Shown here piece by piece: positions 25,886 to 35,087 of a stretch of 64,000 nucleotides of DNA. The DNA is from Hyalangium ruber. Lineage in GTDB: Bacteria; Myxococcota; Myxococcia; Myxococcales; Myxococcaceae. The translations under genes were made by a program, and so were the position numbers. The stretch is from positions 124,001 to 188,000 of the forward strand of contig NZ_JAXIVS010000003.1 of assembly GCF_034259325.1 (NCBI RefSeq), given 5' to 3'. The notes beneath the pieces were generated by a model. That model saw only the letters and a list, made by a program, of their open reading frames with translations. It did no database searches and was not told the DNA's origin. Position 1 is the stretch's first letter; each line of letters opens with the position of its first letter.

Positions 25886-27270
25886 TGCGCGCGCTGGCCA
25901 TGCTGAGCCTTTCCACCGTGCTGCTCTCGGGGTGCAGCCTCACCACCGCGAGCGGCCTCACCGAGTGCGAGACCAGCGCCGACTGCGGCGACAACCAGGT
26001 CTGCGCGAGCAACTTCTGCCTGCCCCAGCCGGCCGGCTGCGGCGAGCGCTACGGCGACCTGTCCGCGGACGCGGTGCAGCTGGGCGCGGCGCTGCCCCTG
26101 AGCCTCTCGGCCACCAACCCCGGCCTGGGCAAGGACGAGTCCGAGGTCCAGGGACTCAACGCCATCCTGCTGGCGCTGGGCGAGCTCAACGAGCGCGGCG
26201 TGGCGGGAAAGAAGATCACCCTGCACCTGTGCGATACCGCCTTCGATCCGGTCCGCACGGAGCAGCAGACCCAGTGGCTGGTGAGCGAGAAGAAGATCGC
26301 CGCGCTGCTGACGGCCGGCAGCAGCCAGACGCTGGCCGCCGCCAACGTCACCCTGGCCCAGGGCGTGCTGACGATGAGCGCCAGCGGCACCTCGCCGGAG
26401 CTGACCACCCGTGAGGACAACTCCAAGCTGGGCCTGCTGTGGCGCACCGCGCCCTCGGACGCCATCCAGGGCAACGTCATCGCCGACCTGCTGCTCAATG
26501 ACGCGGAGTTCACCACCGTGCAGCGCGTGGGCATCCTCTACCTGGACGACCCGTACGGGCAGGGCCTCTTCAACGTCATCACCGCGCGGCTGGGCACGCG
26601 CAAGAACGTGCAGGCCGTGCCCTACACGCGCAGGACGGAGAACATCGCCACGCCCCTGTCGCAGATCGACACCTTCGACCCGGACCTCACCGTGGTGGTG
26701 GGCTTCGAGGACGATGTGACCAACATCATCAAGCGCGCGGCCAACTCGACGAACCTGAAGCTCGGCACGGGCCACCGGTGGTTCTTCACCGACAGCGCCA
26801 AGGACGCGGCGCTGCTGACGGACGCCACGGTGCGCGGCATGGTCGATGGCGCCTATGGCACCGCGCCGGCGCAGGGCGCCGGGCAGGCGTTCAGCTCCTT
26901 CCGCTCCCGCTTCATCTCCAAGTACAACGGCGTGGACCCCTCCAACTTCTCCTTCACCTCGCACAGCTACGACGCGATGTACCTGTTCGGGCTGGCGGTG
27001 GCCTACAGCCAGGGCACCTCCAACGCGGTGACGGGCGCGAAGATGGCCGAGGGGCTCACCAAGGTGTCCAGCGGCACCTCCATCCAGCTCACCTCCAGCA
27101 ACATCACCCAGGCGGCCAACGAGCTGGCGGCGGGACGCTCCATCAACGTGGAGGGCGCCAGCGGCAGCCTCCAGTTCGACGCGGCGGGCGAGGCGCCCTC
27201 CCCCATCGAGCTGTGGCAGGTGGAAGGCACCACCTTCCAGACCGTGCGCACCGTGCCCCCTCCTCCGTAA
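25885..27270 (+). CDS. Periplasmic-binding-protein type 1 (LivJ-like) lipoprotein
   Basis: 461 residues. A short signal peptide ends in LLSGC (Cys about 16). A Cys-rich segment of about 40 residues with five Cys ('CETSADCGDNQVC...C...C') follows; this is the EGF-like 'CxxxxDCxxxxxC' pattern common on myxobacterial lipoproteins. The bulk (about 60-450) is a type 1 periplasmic-binding fold: 'VQLGAALPLSLS', 'GLNAILLALGELNERGVAGKKI', 'VGILYLDDPYGQGL' and 'DAMYLFGLAVAYSQG', as in branched-chain amino-acid/urea receptors. No ABC permease or ATPase genes are adjacent, so it may be a sensor or orphan receptor rather than a transporter part. It is coupled to the TPR gene by a 1-bp overlap. Confidence 0.87.
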   Translation: MRALAMLSLSTVLLSGCSLTTASGLTECETSADCGDNQVCASNFCLPQPAGCGERYGDLSADAVQLGAALPLSLSATNPGLGKDESEVQGLNAILLALGELNERGVAGKKITLHLCDTAFDPVRTEQQTQWLVSEKKIAALLTAGSSQTLAAANVTLAQGVLTMSASGTSPELTTREDNSKLGLLWRTAPSDAIQGNVIADLLLNDAEFTTVQRVGILYLDDPYGQGLFNVITARLGTRKNVQAVPYTRRTENIATPLSQIDTFDPDLTVVVGFEDDVTNIIKRAANSTNLKLGTGHRWFFTDSAKDAALLTDATVRGMVDGAYGTAPAQGAGQAFSSFRSRFISKYNGVDPSNFSFTSHSYDAMYLFGLAVAYSQGTSNAVTGAKMAEGLTKVSSGTSIQLTSSNITQAANELAAGRSINVEGASGSLQFDAAGEAPSPIELWQVEGTTFQTVRTVPPPP

Positions 27271-27278
27271 GCGGGGGC

Positions 27279-28445
27279 CTACCCCTCCAGCACGCGGACG
27301 AGGACGCCCAGCGCGGCCTCGAAGGCGGCTGGAGGGGGCAGCAGCGACAGCACGAGGAACGCTCCGCCCGTGAAGTCGTAGAAGTACCCGGGCTGCACCA
27401 GCACGCCCGCCTCGAGGAGCGCCAGGCATGTGGCCTCCTCTCCCGGCTCGCGGGGGATGCGCAGCACCGCGCTCCACCCGCCGTGCGCGTGGACTACGTC
27501 CCAGAGGGCCTGGGCGGGCCTCGCCGCCAGCAGCCGCTGACGGTTGTCCTTCACCCGCTGGAGGAGCGCGGCCTGGAACCGGGGCGCATGCGCCAGCAGC
27601 GCGGGGAGCGCCTGCTGCACGGACGTGCCCACCGAGAGGAAGGTGTCCGCCACCAGCTCCAGTCGCGCCAGCGCCTCGTCTCGCACCGCTGGAGGCCCGC
27701 CCACGTGCGTCCAGCCCAGCTTGAGGCCGGGCAGCCCCGCCACCTTGGAGAGGCCCGAGAGCGCGAAGGTGGGCATCGGCAGCGCGCGCCCGGCCACCGT
27801 GGGGACCCGATCCGGCTCCGGGGCCCAGGCAAAGTCGGAGAACACCTCGTCGGAGATGAGCGCCAGCCGTGCGTCCGCGCACAGCGTGGCCAGCGCCGCC
27901 AGCTCGCCCTCGTGGAGGTAGTGGCCCGTGGGGTTGCCCGGGTTGACGACGAGCACCGCGCGGCTGCGCGCATCCCGGGCCTCGGCCACCGCTTCCACGT
28001 CCAGCCCGAAGCCATGCGCTCGGGGCAGGCGGTAGGGCCGTATCTCCACGCTCTCCAGGCGCGTGAGGTACTCGAAGAGCGGGTAGCTGGGCGCCGGCAC
28101 GAGCACGTTGTCCCCTGGCTCGCACAGCAGCTTGAAGAGCCAGGCGTACGCCTCGCTGGTGCTCGCCGAGAGGATCAGGTGCTCGGGGGAGACGGGCGCC
28201 CCGCGCGCCGCGAGGTAGCCCGCCACGGCCTCTCGCGCGGACAACAACCCCTGGGGCTCGGGCGCGTAGGTGAAGGCCTCGGGGGTGGCCAGCAGCGCGG
28301 GCTCCGGCGCGGGCAGCCCCACACGGGTGGGGTTGGACTCGGTGAGGTCCACCAGGGGCAGCCCTCGCTCCCGGCGCTCCGCCAGGGCCCGGGCCAGGGC
28401 GTTCCACGCGCGGGGGAAGTCGGTGCGCGCGGAGAAGCCGCTCAC
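27279..28445 (-). CDS. Class I/II PLP-dependent aminotransferase
   Basis: 388 residues from the GTG at 28445, which overlaps the stop of the small upstream gene (GTGA). Fold-type I aminotransferase: 'LTESNPTRVGLP' (about 33-44), 'LSASTSEAYAWLF' for cofactor phosphate contacts, 'NPGNPTG' (about 168-174), 'SDEVFSDF', and the PLP lysine in 'LSGLSKVAGLPGLKLGW'. It lies downstream of bioF-bioD in the same direction, but BioA is a class III enzyme, so this is not a disguised BioA; an aspartate/alanine-type or aromatic aminotransferase is more likely. Substrate unknown. It is convergent with the binding-protein lipoprotein, with 8 bp between stops. Confidence 0.9.
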   Translation of the reverse strand: MSGFSARTDFPRAWNALARALAERRERGLPLVDLTESNPTRVGLPAPEPALLATPEAFTYAPEPQGLLSAREAVAGYLAARGAPVSPEHLILSASTSEAYAWLFKLLCEPGDNVLVPAPSYPLFEYLTRLESVEIRPYRLPRAHGFGLDVEAVAEARDARSRAVLVVNPGNPTGHYLHEGELAALATLCADARLALISDEVFSDFAWAPEPDRVPTVAGRALPMPTFALSGLSKVAGLPGLKLGWTHVGGPPAVRDEALARLELVADTFLSVGTSVQQALPALLAHAPRFQAALLQRVKDNRQRLLAARPAQALWDVVHAHGGWSAVLRIPREPGEEATCLALLEAGVLVQPGYFYDFTGGAFLVLSLLPPPAAFEAALGVLVRVLEG

Positions 28446-28720
28446 AAGCCCGTCTGCAGCATCGCGCTGGCGACGCGGCGGATCAGCTCCCGGCGAATCT
28501 CGGTGCGGCAGTGGTCCACCGCCTGCTCCGGCGGCCGAGGCGCTCCAGCAGGGCGCATTCGCAGCGCCGTCCGGATGACGAGCTCGACCTTGGAGGGCTC
28601 GATGTGGAAGAGCCGGTTCCCCTCCTTCTGCAGGAAGTAGGTGAGCCCGCGCGCATCGAGGAGCTTCTGGAAGTAGCGCCTGGCGTCCGCCAGGAGCGTG
28701 AGGTCGATGATGTCGGCCAT
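28442..28720 (-). CDS. Small conserved-looking protein, unknown function
   Basis: 92 residues beginning MADIIDLTLLADARRYFQ. Mostly helical and basic toward the C-terminus ('CRTEIRRELIRRVASAM'), with no signal peptide and no recognised motif. Good G/C third-position bias, a 4-bp overlap with the downstream aminotransferase, and matching direction argue that it is real. Upstream lies the bioD stop hairpin and a short AT-rich stretch (28770-28800) that could be a promoter for this gene pair. Confidence 0.7.
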   Translation of the reverse strand: MADIIDLTLLADARRYFQKLLDARGLTYFLQKEGNRLFHIEPSKVELVIRTALRMRPAGAPRPPEQAVDHCRTEIRRELIRRVASAMLQTGL

Positions 28721-28816
28721 TCGCGATCGGGGTTCTCGCGCAGATCAAAACACGCGTCCATTTCGCGACCGCGAGGCACAAAAATTTGCGCGACCTGTAG
28801 CACTCCGAACGCGCCG

Positions 28817-28836
28817 GAGGCCGATTTATCGGCCTC
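28817..28836 (-). terminator. Hairpin over the bioD stop codon
   Basis: GAGGCCGA (28817-28824) and TCGGCCTC (28829-28836) form a perfect 8-bp stem whose 4-nt loop contains the bioD TAA. There is no T-run, so this may be a weak or Rho-assisted terminator, or a processing site separating bioFD from the two downstream genes. Confidence 0.45.
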
Positions 28837-29524
28837 GCGCGCGATGTGGGAGCAGCGGACGCAGCGCCTCTCGGAACGCCGCGTGACGACGGCGCGCATC
28901 CCGCAGGTAAGTAACTGGACCCAGCACCGGAACGCGGTAGCGCTCGGCGATCAGCGCGGCGTTGTCGCGCTCGGAAGGATCGCGCGTGGGCGTGCTCCGG
29001 CTGAGCAGCACGGCGCTCACGGTGAGCCCGCGATCGGCCAGGGCCCGCAGTGACAGGCCTGTATGGTTGAGGGTGCCCAGGCCCGCTCGCGCCACCAGCA
29101 GCACGGGGAGCTGGAGCGCGGCGATCAAGTCGATGATGTCGCGCTGGGAGTCGATCGGCACGAGCAGGCCGCCCGCCCCTTCCGCCACCACGGGGCCGTG
29201 TCGCAGGCGCTCCCAGGCGTCGAGCGTGGTCTTCCAGTCCGGCTCGCGGCCCAGGCGGCGTGCGGCCACTCCCGGGGCCAGGGGCGCTCGGAAGCGGTGG
29301 GGGCAGAGCTGCTCCACGGGCAGCGTGCTTCGGGCCGCAGCGCGCATCGCGAGGGTGTCCGAGGGGGCGGACAGGGAGGCACAGCCGCTCTCGTAGGGCT
29401 TGAAGCCCTGGGGACTGAGCCCGGCGTCCGCCAGCAGGGACAGCAGGGCGCAGGAGGCCTGCGTCTTGCCCACTCCGGTGTCGGTGCCGGTGACGAAGAT
29501 CTGGAACGGCCCCTTACTCGGCAT
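28826..29524 (-). CDS. bioD: Dethiobiotin synthetase
   Basis: 232 residues. It closes the ureido ring of dethiobiotin from DAPA, CO2 and ATP, the penultimate step of biotin synthesis. The P-loop '[12 protein letters not shown]' is at 12-23, 'KPYESGC' near 42-48, and the '[10 protein letters not shown]' catalytic loop near 116-125; these are the defining BioD blocks. The ATG overlaps the bioF stop by 11 bp, so both are translated from one message. Confidence 0.95.
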   Translation of the reverse strand: MPSKGPFQIFVTGTDTGVGKTQASCALLSLLADAGLSPQGFKPYESGCASLSAPSDTLAMRAAARSTLPVEQLCPHRFRAPLAPGVAARRLGREPDWKTTLDAWERLRHGPVVAEGAGGLLVPIDSQRDIIDLIAALQLPVLLVARAGLGTLNHTGLSLRALADRGLTVSAVLLSRSTPTRDPSERDNAALIAERYRVPVLGPVTYLRDARRRHAAFREALRPLLPHRARGR

Positions 29525-30719
29525 GACGCACTCCCATCTTGCGCAGCACCTCCAGCGCGAGATCGATATGGCCCTCGGTGTGAGCGGCGGAGAGACAGAA
29601 GCGCAGGCGGCTGGTGCCCTCGGGCACGGTAGGAGGACGAATGGCCTTCACCAGCAGGCCGCGATCCCGGCAGCGGCGCGCGGCGTCCAGGGCCCGCTCG
29701 GGCTCCCCGAGGATGACGGGGAAGATGGCGCTGCGCGGCTCGGCGGGCAGGCCGAGGGCCCGGAGGCCCTGGGCGAAGCGGCGGATGTTGCGCCACAGCC
29801 GCTCGCGCAGATGTACGTCACTCTCCACGGCATCCACGGCGGCCTCGGCCGCGGCGCACAGGGCCGCGGGCAGCGCGGTGGAGAAGATGAAGGGGCGAGC
29901 CCGGCTGATGAGCAGATCCACCACGGCGCGCGAGGTGGCGACATAGGCGCCCATGCCCCCGAACGCCTTGCTCAGCGTGCCCATGCGCAGGTCCACCTGG
30001 GACTCGAGCCCCAGTTCCTCGCACAGGCCGGCCCCCCGAGCGCCGAGCACGCCGGTGGCGTGGGCCTCGTCCACCATCAGCGCGGCGCCATGCTCGCGGC
30101 AGGCGGCGAGGAGCTCTCGCAGCGGGGCATGGTCTCCATCCATGGAGAAGACGGTGTCGGTGACGACGAGCTTGCGGCGCGCGGGCGTCTCCGCGAGGAC
30201 CTGGGCGAGGGCCTCGGGGTCGGCGTGGGGGTAGACGACGGTGCGCGCTCGGGACAGGCGACAGCCGTCGATGATCGAGGCGTGGTTGAGGGCATCGGAG
30301 AACACGGCATCCCCCGAGCCCACGAGCGCGGGGATGATGCCGGTGTTGGCGGCGAAGCCGGTGTTGAAGAGCAGCACCGCCTCGGCGCGCTCGAATGCGG
30401 CCAGCCGTGCCTCCAGGCTTTGGTGGGCGGGGGTGTCGCCGGTGACGACGCGGCTGGCGCCGGTGCCGACACCATAGTGTTCCAGAGCGGCCTGGGCGGC
30501 GGCGCGCACGGTGGGAGAGGAGGCCAACCCCAGGTAGTCATTGGAGGAGAAGTTGATGAACGTCTCTCCGCCAATGCGCACCAGGGCGCCCTGAGCGGGG
30601 TCCAGGGGCTCCAGGAAGCGGCGCAGGCCCCGCGAGGCCAGCTCCGCCAGGTCTTCTCGGGCCCACGCGGTGGCCACGCCCTCGGCCTCGGCGAGAGGGT
30701 CTTTCGCATCCACGGTCAC
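29514..30719 (-). CDS. bioF: 8-amino-7-oxononanoate synthase
   Basis: 401 residues from the GTG at 30719, chosen because AGGGGA lies 6-7 bp upstream and homology-like sequence begins shortly after; the open frame continues to 30884. A PLP enzyme of the alpha-oxoamine synthase family that condenses pimeloyl-thioester with L-alanine. Visible: '[16 protein letters not shown]' (about 55-70), '[19 protein letters not shown]' (about 86-104), '[11 protein letters not shown]' (about 213-223) and the PLP lysine in '[13 protein letters not shown]' (about 249-261). It starts the bioF-bioD operon, 65 bp from the divergent glycosyltransferase. No BirA-type box was seen in front of it. Confidence 0.94.
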   Translation of the reverse strand: MTVDAKDPLAEAEGVATAWAREDLAELASRGLRRFLEPLDPAQGALVRIGGETFINFSSNDYLGLASSPTVRAAAQAALEHYGVGTGASRVVTGDTPAHQSLEARLAAFERAEAVLLFNTGFAANTGIIPALVGSGDAVFSDALNHASIIDGCRLSRARTVVYPHADPEALAQVLAETPARRKLVVTDTVFSMDGDHAPLRELLAACREHGAALMVDEAHATGVLGARGAGLCEELGLESQVDLRMGTLSKAFGGMGAYVATSRAVVDLLISRARPFIFSTALPAALCAAAEAAVDAVESDVHLRERLWRNIRRFAQGLRALGLPAEPRSAIFPVILGEPERALDAARRCRDRGLLVKAIRPPTVPEGTSRLRFCLSAAHTEGHIDLALEVLRKMGVRHAE

Positions 30720-30784
30720 GTGAAGTCCCCTAGCAAGGCCCCCCCTGCTCGACAAGCCCACTCCAGCCGGCCAGAGTCGCGGCC

Positions 30785-32023
30785 GTGTCCGCTTCGCCCT
30801 CCCCTTCCGCGCCGCGCCTGAGCCTCCCCCACTGGCTCGCACTCGCCGCGAGCGTGGTCCCCCTGGCGGTCTACGCGTTCTCACCCCGGCTCGGAGATCT
30901 GCCGCTGTACCACGGGTGGGCGCGCTCCTTTCTGGGCGGCGCCGTCCCCTACCTGGACTTCCGCTTCGAGTATCCGCCCTACGCGCTGCCGTGGTTCATC
31001 CCCGCGGCCTGGCTGGGTGGGACGCTGCCGCGCTTCGTGACGCTCTTCGGCCTGCAGCTCACGCTGCTCGATGGCTTCATCAAGTGGATGCTGCTGTCCG
31101 AGGGCGTGCGGCGCTGGGGCCGAGCCCCTCGGGCGTGGGTGCCCTTCGCCGTGTACAGCGTCGTGAGCCTGATGCAGAGCATCCACTACCTGAAGCGCTA
31201 TGACGTCATCCCCGCGACCCTGGCGCTGGCGGCCCTCGTGGCCCTGGCGCGCAGGCGCGAGGGGTGGGCGGGGGCGGCGCTCGCGGTGGGCACGGTGACC
31301 AAGCTGTACCCCGCGGTGCTGGTGCCGCTGGCGCTGGCGCTGTGCTGGAAGCGAGGCAGGACGCGGCAGCTCGTGCGGGGAATGGTCGCGGGCGTGCTGC
31401 CGCTGGTGCCGCTCAGCTTCTTCTGGCCCTGGTGGCGCTTTGCCTCCTTCCACGTCGAGCGGGGCCTGCAGGTGGAGTCGCTCGGCGCCTCCTTGCTGTG
31501 GGCCGCGCACCTGCTGGGGCTCGCCCAGGCCGAGTGGGTACACGCCACGGCCGCGTACGAGCTTCATGGCGCCGACGCCGAGGCGGTGAAGGCGGTAACG
31601 CGGTGGCTGTGGGTGGCGGGCTCGCTGGGGGCGGCGGCGGTGGGCGTGCGGGCGGTGCTGCACCGGCTGCCCGAGCGCATGGAGGACGTGGCACGCCTGG
31701 CGCTGGTGCCGCTGGTGGCCTTCGTCGTCCTCAACCCGGTGCTCAGCCCGCAGTTCCTCATCTGGCTGACGGGCGCGGCCGCGCTGGCGCTGCTGTCCGG
31801 TTCTCCGTGGGCCCCGGCCGCCATCCTCGTGGCCGCCGCCATCACCCGAGGCATCTTCGCCGGCAGCACCTACAACACGGGCATCAACGCCGGGTACACG
31901 CTGCTGCTGCTCGCGCGCAACGGCCTGCTGCTGGGCGCCGGCGTGGCGCTCACCCGCGAGGTGTGGCGCGCCGCGAGCACCCGTACACCTGAGTCCCAGG
32001 GGCAGGTGGACCTGGGGGCCTGA
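30785..32023 (+). CDS. GT-C family polyprenol-phosphate mannosyl/glycosyltransferase (GT87-like)
   Basis: 412 residues, GTG start. About 9-10 membrane helices. The first extracytoplasmic loop holds '[18 protein letters not shown]' and '[17 protein letters not shown]' (about 50-66), the acidic/aromatic loop typical of DUF2029/GT87 enzymes, which use polyprenyl-phosphate sugars on the outer face of the membrane. '[19 protein letters not shown]' is a second soluble loop. It separates bioF from bioB but has no apparent link to biotin. Its stop is immediately adjacent to the bioB stop (convergent, 0 bp). Acceptor unknown. Confidence 0.82.
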   Translation: MSASPSPSAPRLSLPHWLALAASVVPLAVYAFSPRLGDLPLYHGWARSFLGGAVPYLDFRFEYPPYALPWFIPAAWLGGTLPRFVTLFGLQLTLLDGFIKWMLLSEGVRRWGRAPRAWVPFAVYSVVSLMQSIHYLKRYDVIPATLALAALVALARRREGWAGAALAVGTVTKLYPAVLVPLALALCWKRGRTRQLVRGMVAGVLPLVPLSFFWPWWRFASFHVERGLQVESLGASLLWAAHLLGLAQAEWVHATAAYELHGADAEAVKAVTRWLWVAGSLGAAAVGVRAVLHRLPERMEDVARLALVPLVAFVVLNPVLSPQFLIWLTGAAALALLSGSPWAPAAILVAAAITRGIFAGSTYNTGINAGYTLLLLARNGLLLGAGVALTREVWRAASTRTPESQGQVDLGA

Positions 32024-33046
32024 TCAGCGCGACAGGTCCGGCTCGAGCGGACGGATGCCCGCCTTCTCCAGCAGGGCCATGTCCTGGGTGTACTCGGGGT
32101 TGCCCGTGGTCAGCAGCTTCTCGCCGAAGAAGAGCGAGTTGGCGCCCGCCATCATGCAGAGCAGCTGCGCCTCCTCGTTCATCTGCTGGCGCCCGGCCGA
32201 CAGCCGCACCATCGCCAGCGGCATCAGCAGGCGCGCCACGGCAATGGTCCGCACCATCTCCACCGTCTCCACCCGCTTCTGGTTCGCCAGCGGCGTGCCC
32301 TCCACCGGCACCAGCGCGTTGATGGGCACCGACTCGGGGTGGACCTCCTGGTTGGCCAGCGTCAGCAGCATCTTGCAGCGATCATCCACCGACTCGCCCA
32401 TGCCGATGATGCCGCCCGAGCACACGGAGATACCCGCCTGGCGCACCCGCTCCAGCGTGTTCAACCGGTCCTCGTAGGTGCGCGTGGAGATGATGTCCCC
32501 GTAGTGCTCCTCGGAGGTGTCCAGGTTGTGGTTGTAGGCGGACAGCCCCGCCTCCCGCAGCCGCTTCGCCTGGCTCTCGGTGAGCATGCCCAGCGTGGCG
32601 CACGCCTCCATGCCCAGGGCGCGCACGCCCTTGACCATCTCCAGGATGCTGTCGAACTGAGGCCCGTCCTTCACCTCGCGCCAGGCCGCGCCCATGCAGA
32701 AGCGGGTGGCTCCGGCGGAGCGGGCCTTCTGGGCGGCGCCCAGCACCTCCGGCACCGCCATGAGCTTCTCGGCCTTCACGCCTGTCTTGTAGCGCGCCGC
32801 CTGCGGGCAGTACGCGCAGTCCTCGGAGCAGCCGCCCGTCTTGATGGACAGCAGCGAGCACAGCTGCACCTTGTTGTCCTGGAAGATGGCTCGATGCACC
32901 GTCTGCGCCTTGTGGACGAGCTCCAGCAGCGGCAGCTCGTACAGGGCGCGAACCTCGGGCAGCGTCCAGTCATGGCGGACGGTGACACCCGGCGGCGGCG
33001 CGGCGAAGTGGGCGTGGCCGTGGAAGGACTCGGAGGCGTCGGACAT
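32024..33046 (-). CDS. bioB: Biotin synthase
   Basis: 340 residues. A radical-SAM enzyme that inserts sulfur into dethiobiotin to form biotin. The SAM-cluster motif is '[12 protein letters not shown]' (Cys73, Cys77, Cys80); further BioB signatures are 'ACATLGML', '[12 protein letters not shown]', 'GGIIGMGES', '[11 protein letters not shown]' and '[18 protein letters not shown]', which includes the Arg/Cys residues of the second [2Fe-2S] cluster. It is transcribed alone and preceded by a BirA-type operator at 33098-33129. Together with bioF and bioD, only bioA and pimeloyl-chain genes are missing from this window. Confidence 0.97.
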   Translation of the reverse strand: MSDASESFHGHAHFAAPPPGVTVRHDWTLPEVRALYELPLLELVHKAQTVHRAIFQDNKVQLCSLLSIKTGGCSEDCAYCPQAARYKTGVKAEKLMAVPEVLGAAQKARSAGATRFCMGAAWREVKDGPQFDSILEMVKGVRALGMEACATLGMLTESQAKRLREAGLSAYNHNLDTSEEHYGDIISTRTYEDRLNTLERVRQAGISVCSGGIIGMGESVDDRCKMLLTLANQEVHPESVPINALVPVEGTPLANQKRVETVEMVRTIAVARLLMPLAMVRLSAGRQQMNEEAQLLCMMAGANSLFFGEKLLTTGNPEYTQDMALLEKAGIRPLEPDLSR

Positions 33047-33097
33047 GGGCTCCTCGGGAGGCAGGCGAGGTGCGCAAACTGCGTGGACGCCGGGACC

Positions 33098-33129
33098 TTG
33101 TCAACGCTGTGACGCCGGAAGGTTGACGA
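33098..33129 (-). promoter_or_regulatory. BirA-type biotin operator upstream of bioB
   Basis: TTGTCAACG (33098-33106), 14 bp, GGTTGACGA (33121-33129): the half-sites are inverted repeats matching at 7 of 9 positions. Architecture and sequence follow the known BirA operator (TTGTAAACC, 14-15 bp, GGTTTACAA). It lies 52-83 bp before the bioB ATG, a good position for repression by biotinoyl-AMP-bound BirA. No birA gene is in the window. Confidence 0.72.
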
Positions 33130-33174
33130 GTTGGGGGCGGATGTAGGTGTTCCCTCTGGGGCCCAGATACACGA

Positions 33175-33207
33175 GGACCGGCGCCCCATCTGGTGGAGCA
33201 CCGGTCC
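33175..33207 (-). terminator. Stem-loop downstream of the GlsB-like gene
   Basis: On the minus-strand transcript GGACCGGTGCTCC pairs with GGGGCGCCGGTCC over 13 bp, two pairs being G-U, around a 7-nt loop. The wobble pairs would be A-C mismatches on the plus strand, so the structure is specific for transcripts leaving the gene at 33237-33506. A 16-bp perfect palindrome (33216-33231) precedes it. No T-run follows. Confidence 0.55.
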
Positions 33208-33236
33208 CCGAACCCCCTCCTTATAAGGAGGCTGCT

Positions 33237-33506
33237 CTAGATTCGGACGCGCCTGCTGCGGCCCGCCATGCCGACCAGCAAGAGCACCAGCATCGCGCCA
33301 ATCACCGAGAAGATGAGCCCGGAGGGGTGCAGGTCGAGAATTCGACCGTCGCTGCGGAAGAACGAGCCGATGAAGCCGCCCACGAAGGAGCCGGCAACTC
33401 CGAGCAGCGTGGTGGCGATGAGCCCCATGGACTGGTTGCCGGGCATCAGGGCACGCGCGAGCAGGCCGGCCAGCAGACCAATCACCAGGAACGCGATGAT
33501 ACTCAT
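33237..33506 (-). CDS. GlsB/YeaQ/YmgE-family small membrane protein
   Basis: 89 residues from the ATG at 33506, which has a strong AAGGAGG 6 bp upstream; the longer frame to 33587 is unlikely. Three membrane helices with the family pattern: 'IAFLVIGLLAGLLARALMPG' (about 3-22), 'GLIATTLLGVAGSFVGGFIG' (about 28-47) and 'GLIFSVIGAMLVLLLVGM' (about 63-80), then a basic tail. The transglycosylase-associated protein family is often stress-induced; its biochemical role is unsettled. Monocistronic, with its own stem-loop. Confidence 0.9.
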   Translation of the reverse strand: MSIIAFLVIGLLAGLLARALMPGNQSMGLIATTLLGVAGSFVGGFIGSFFRSDGRILDLHPSGLIFSVIGAMLVLLLVGMAGRSRRVRI

Positions 33507-33720
33507 GACTGCCTCCTTGATTTGAGGAGCACCGCCTCGTGCGGCGCTGTTGTTGCCAAGGTTGGGTCGCTTGCCCCCGGGGGACAACTTGACAGCGGGC
33601 CCTTGCGCCGCGAGCGCCCGGCTGCCCGCTCGCCCTCCTTCCCGGCACGGCCCGAGGGGAGCGCGGAGGGCCGCGAAAAGAGGGGGAAACGTCGGAGGGA
33701 CGGGCTAGAGAACCCAACCC

Positions 33721-35082
33721 ATGGCGAAGGCAAAAACGCACTACTCCTGCCAGGCGTGCGGGTACCAGACGGCGAAGTGGCTCGGGAAGTGCCCCGACTG
33801 CGGCGCCTGGAGCTCGCTGCTGGAGGAGACCGAGAGCAAGGTGGACGAGAAGCGCCCGGCGTGGGGCGCCTCGGGAGGGGCCTCCAAGCCGGTGCTGCTC
33901 AAGGAGGTGAGCGGCGAGGTGGAGGTGCGACGGCGCACGGGCATCGCCGAGTTCGATCGGGTGCTGGGCGGCGGAGTGGTGGACGGCTCGCTGGTGCTCC
34001 TCGGGGGTGACCCGGGCATCGGCAAGTCCACGTTGCTGTTGGCGGCGTTGGATCGGCTGGCGCGGCACGGGCCGGTGCTCTACGTGTCGGGCGAGGAGAG
34101 CCTGCGGCAGACGAAGATGCGCGCCGAGCGGCTGCGGGTGGAGAGCGCGGCGATCCACCTGTTCGCGGAGACGGACGCGGACCGGGTGCTGGCGGCGGCC
34201 GAGGCGCTCAAGCCCACGGCGCTGGTGGTGGACTCGATTCAGACGATGTACCTGCCGGAGCTGGGCAACGCGCCGGGCAGCATTACCCAGGTGCGCGAGG
34301 TGGCCGGGAGGCTGATGGCGTTCGCCAAGCGCTCGGGGGTGCCCACCTTCATCGTGGGCCACGTGACGAAGGAGGGCGCCATCGCGGGCCCGCGCGTGCT
34401 GGAGCACATGGTGGACACGGTCCTCTACTTCGAGGGCGAGCGGGGCCACCCGTTCCGGATTCTGCGGGCGCACAAGAACCGGTTCGGCTCGACGAACGAG
34501 ATTGGCGTGTTCGAGATGAAGGGGCTGGGGCTGGTGGAGGTGGCCGACCCCTCGGCGCTCTTCCTGGCGGAGCGCCCGGTGGGCAAGTCGGGCAGCGTGG
34601 TGACGTCCACGCTGAATGGCACGCGGCCGCTGCTGGTGGAGGTGCAGGCGCTGGTGGCGCCCACCGGCTACGGCACGGCGCGGCGCACGGCGATCGGCGT
34701 GGATGGCAACCGCGTGGCGCTACTGGCGGCGGTGCTGGAGAAGAAGGAGGACATCCCGCTGGTGGGCTGCGACTTGTTCGTCAACGTGGCGGGCGGGATG
34801 CAGCTGTCGGAGCCGGCGTGTGATTTGGCGGTGTGCGCGGCGCTGGTGTCGAGCCTGCAGAACCGGCCGATGGATCCGCACACGCTGGTGCTGGGCGAGG
34901 TGGGGCTCGCGGGCGAGGTGCGCGCGGTGGGCCAGGTGGAGCCCCGGCTGGCGGAGGCGGCGAAGATGGGCTTCCAGCGCGTGGTGCTGCCGAGCGGCAG
35001 CGCGCGGCGGCTGGAGGACACGAAGCTCAAGGTCGTGGGCGTGGAGACGCTCAGCGAGGCCTTGAGCGCCATGTTCGACTGA
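33721..35082 (+). CDS. radA: DNA repair protein RadA (branch-migration helicase)
   Basis: 453 residues, the usual RadA length. It works with RecA in recombination intermediate processing. Domain order: N-terminal zinc finger (Cys10, Cys13, Cys24, Cys27), RecA-like ATPase with Walker A 'GDPGIGKST' (about 97-105), Walker B 'ALVVDSIQTMY', the RadA-specific 'KNRFGSTNE' motif (about 250-258), and a C-terminal Lon-protease-like domain ('TGYGTARRTAIGVDGNRVALL' onward) lacking the protease Ser/Lys dyad context. It stands alone, with 6 bp to the next convergent gene. Confidence 0.97.
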   Translation: MAKAKTHYSCQACGYQTAKWLGKCPDCGAWSSLLEETESKVDEKRPAWGASGGASKPVLLKEVSGEVEVRRRTGIAEFDRVLGGGVVDGSLVLLGGDPGIGKSTLLLAALDRLARHGPVLYVSGEESLRQTKMRAERLRVESAAIHLFAETDADRVLAAAEALKPTALVVDSIQTMYLPELGNAPGSITQVREVAGRLMAFAKRSGVPTFIVGHVTKEGAIAGPRVLEHMVDTVLYFEGERGHPFRILRAHKNRFGSTNEIGVFEMKGLGLVEVADPSALFLAERPVGKSGSVVTSTLNGTRPLLVEVQALVAPTGYGTARRTAIGVDGNRVALLAAVLEKKEDIPLVGCDLFVNVAGGMQLSEPACDLAVCAALVSSLQNRPMDPHTLVLGEVGLAGEVRAVGQVEPRLAEAAKMGFQRVVLPSGSARRLEDTKLKVVGVETLSEALSAMFD

Positions 35083-35087
35083 GGCGG

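Noticed and set aside
25567-28407. Minus-strand open frame of 946 codons
   Set aside because: Overlaps the aminotransferase in another frame and runs antisense to the binding-protein gene; no recognisable domain.
27279-28445. Reading the aminotransferase as bioA
   Set aside because: BioA is a class III omega-aminotransferase; this protein has class I/II motifs (NPGNPTG, SLSKVAGLPGLKLGW).
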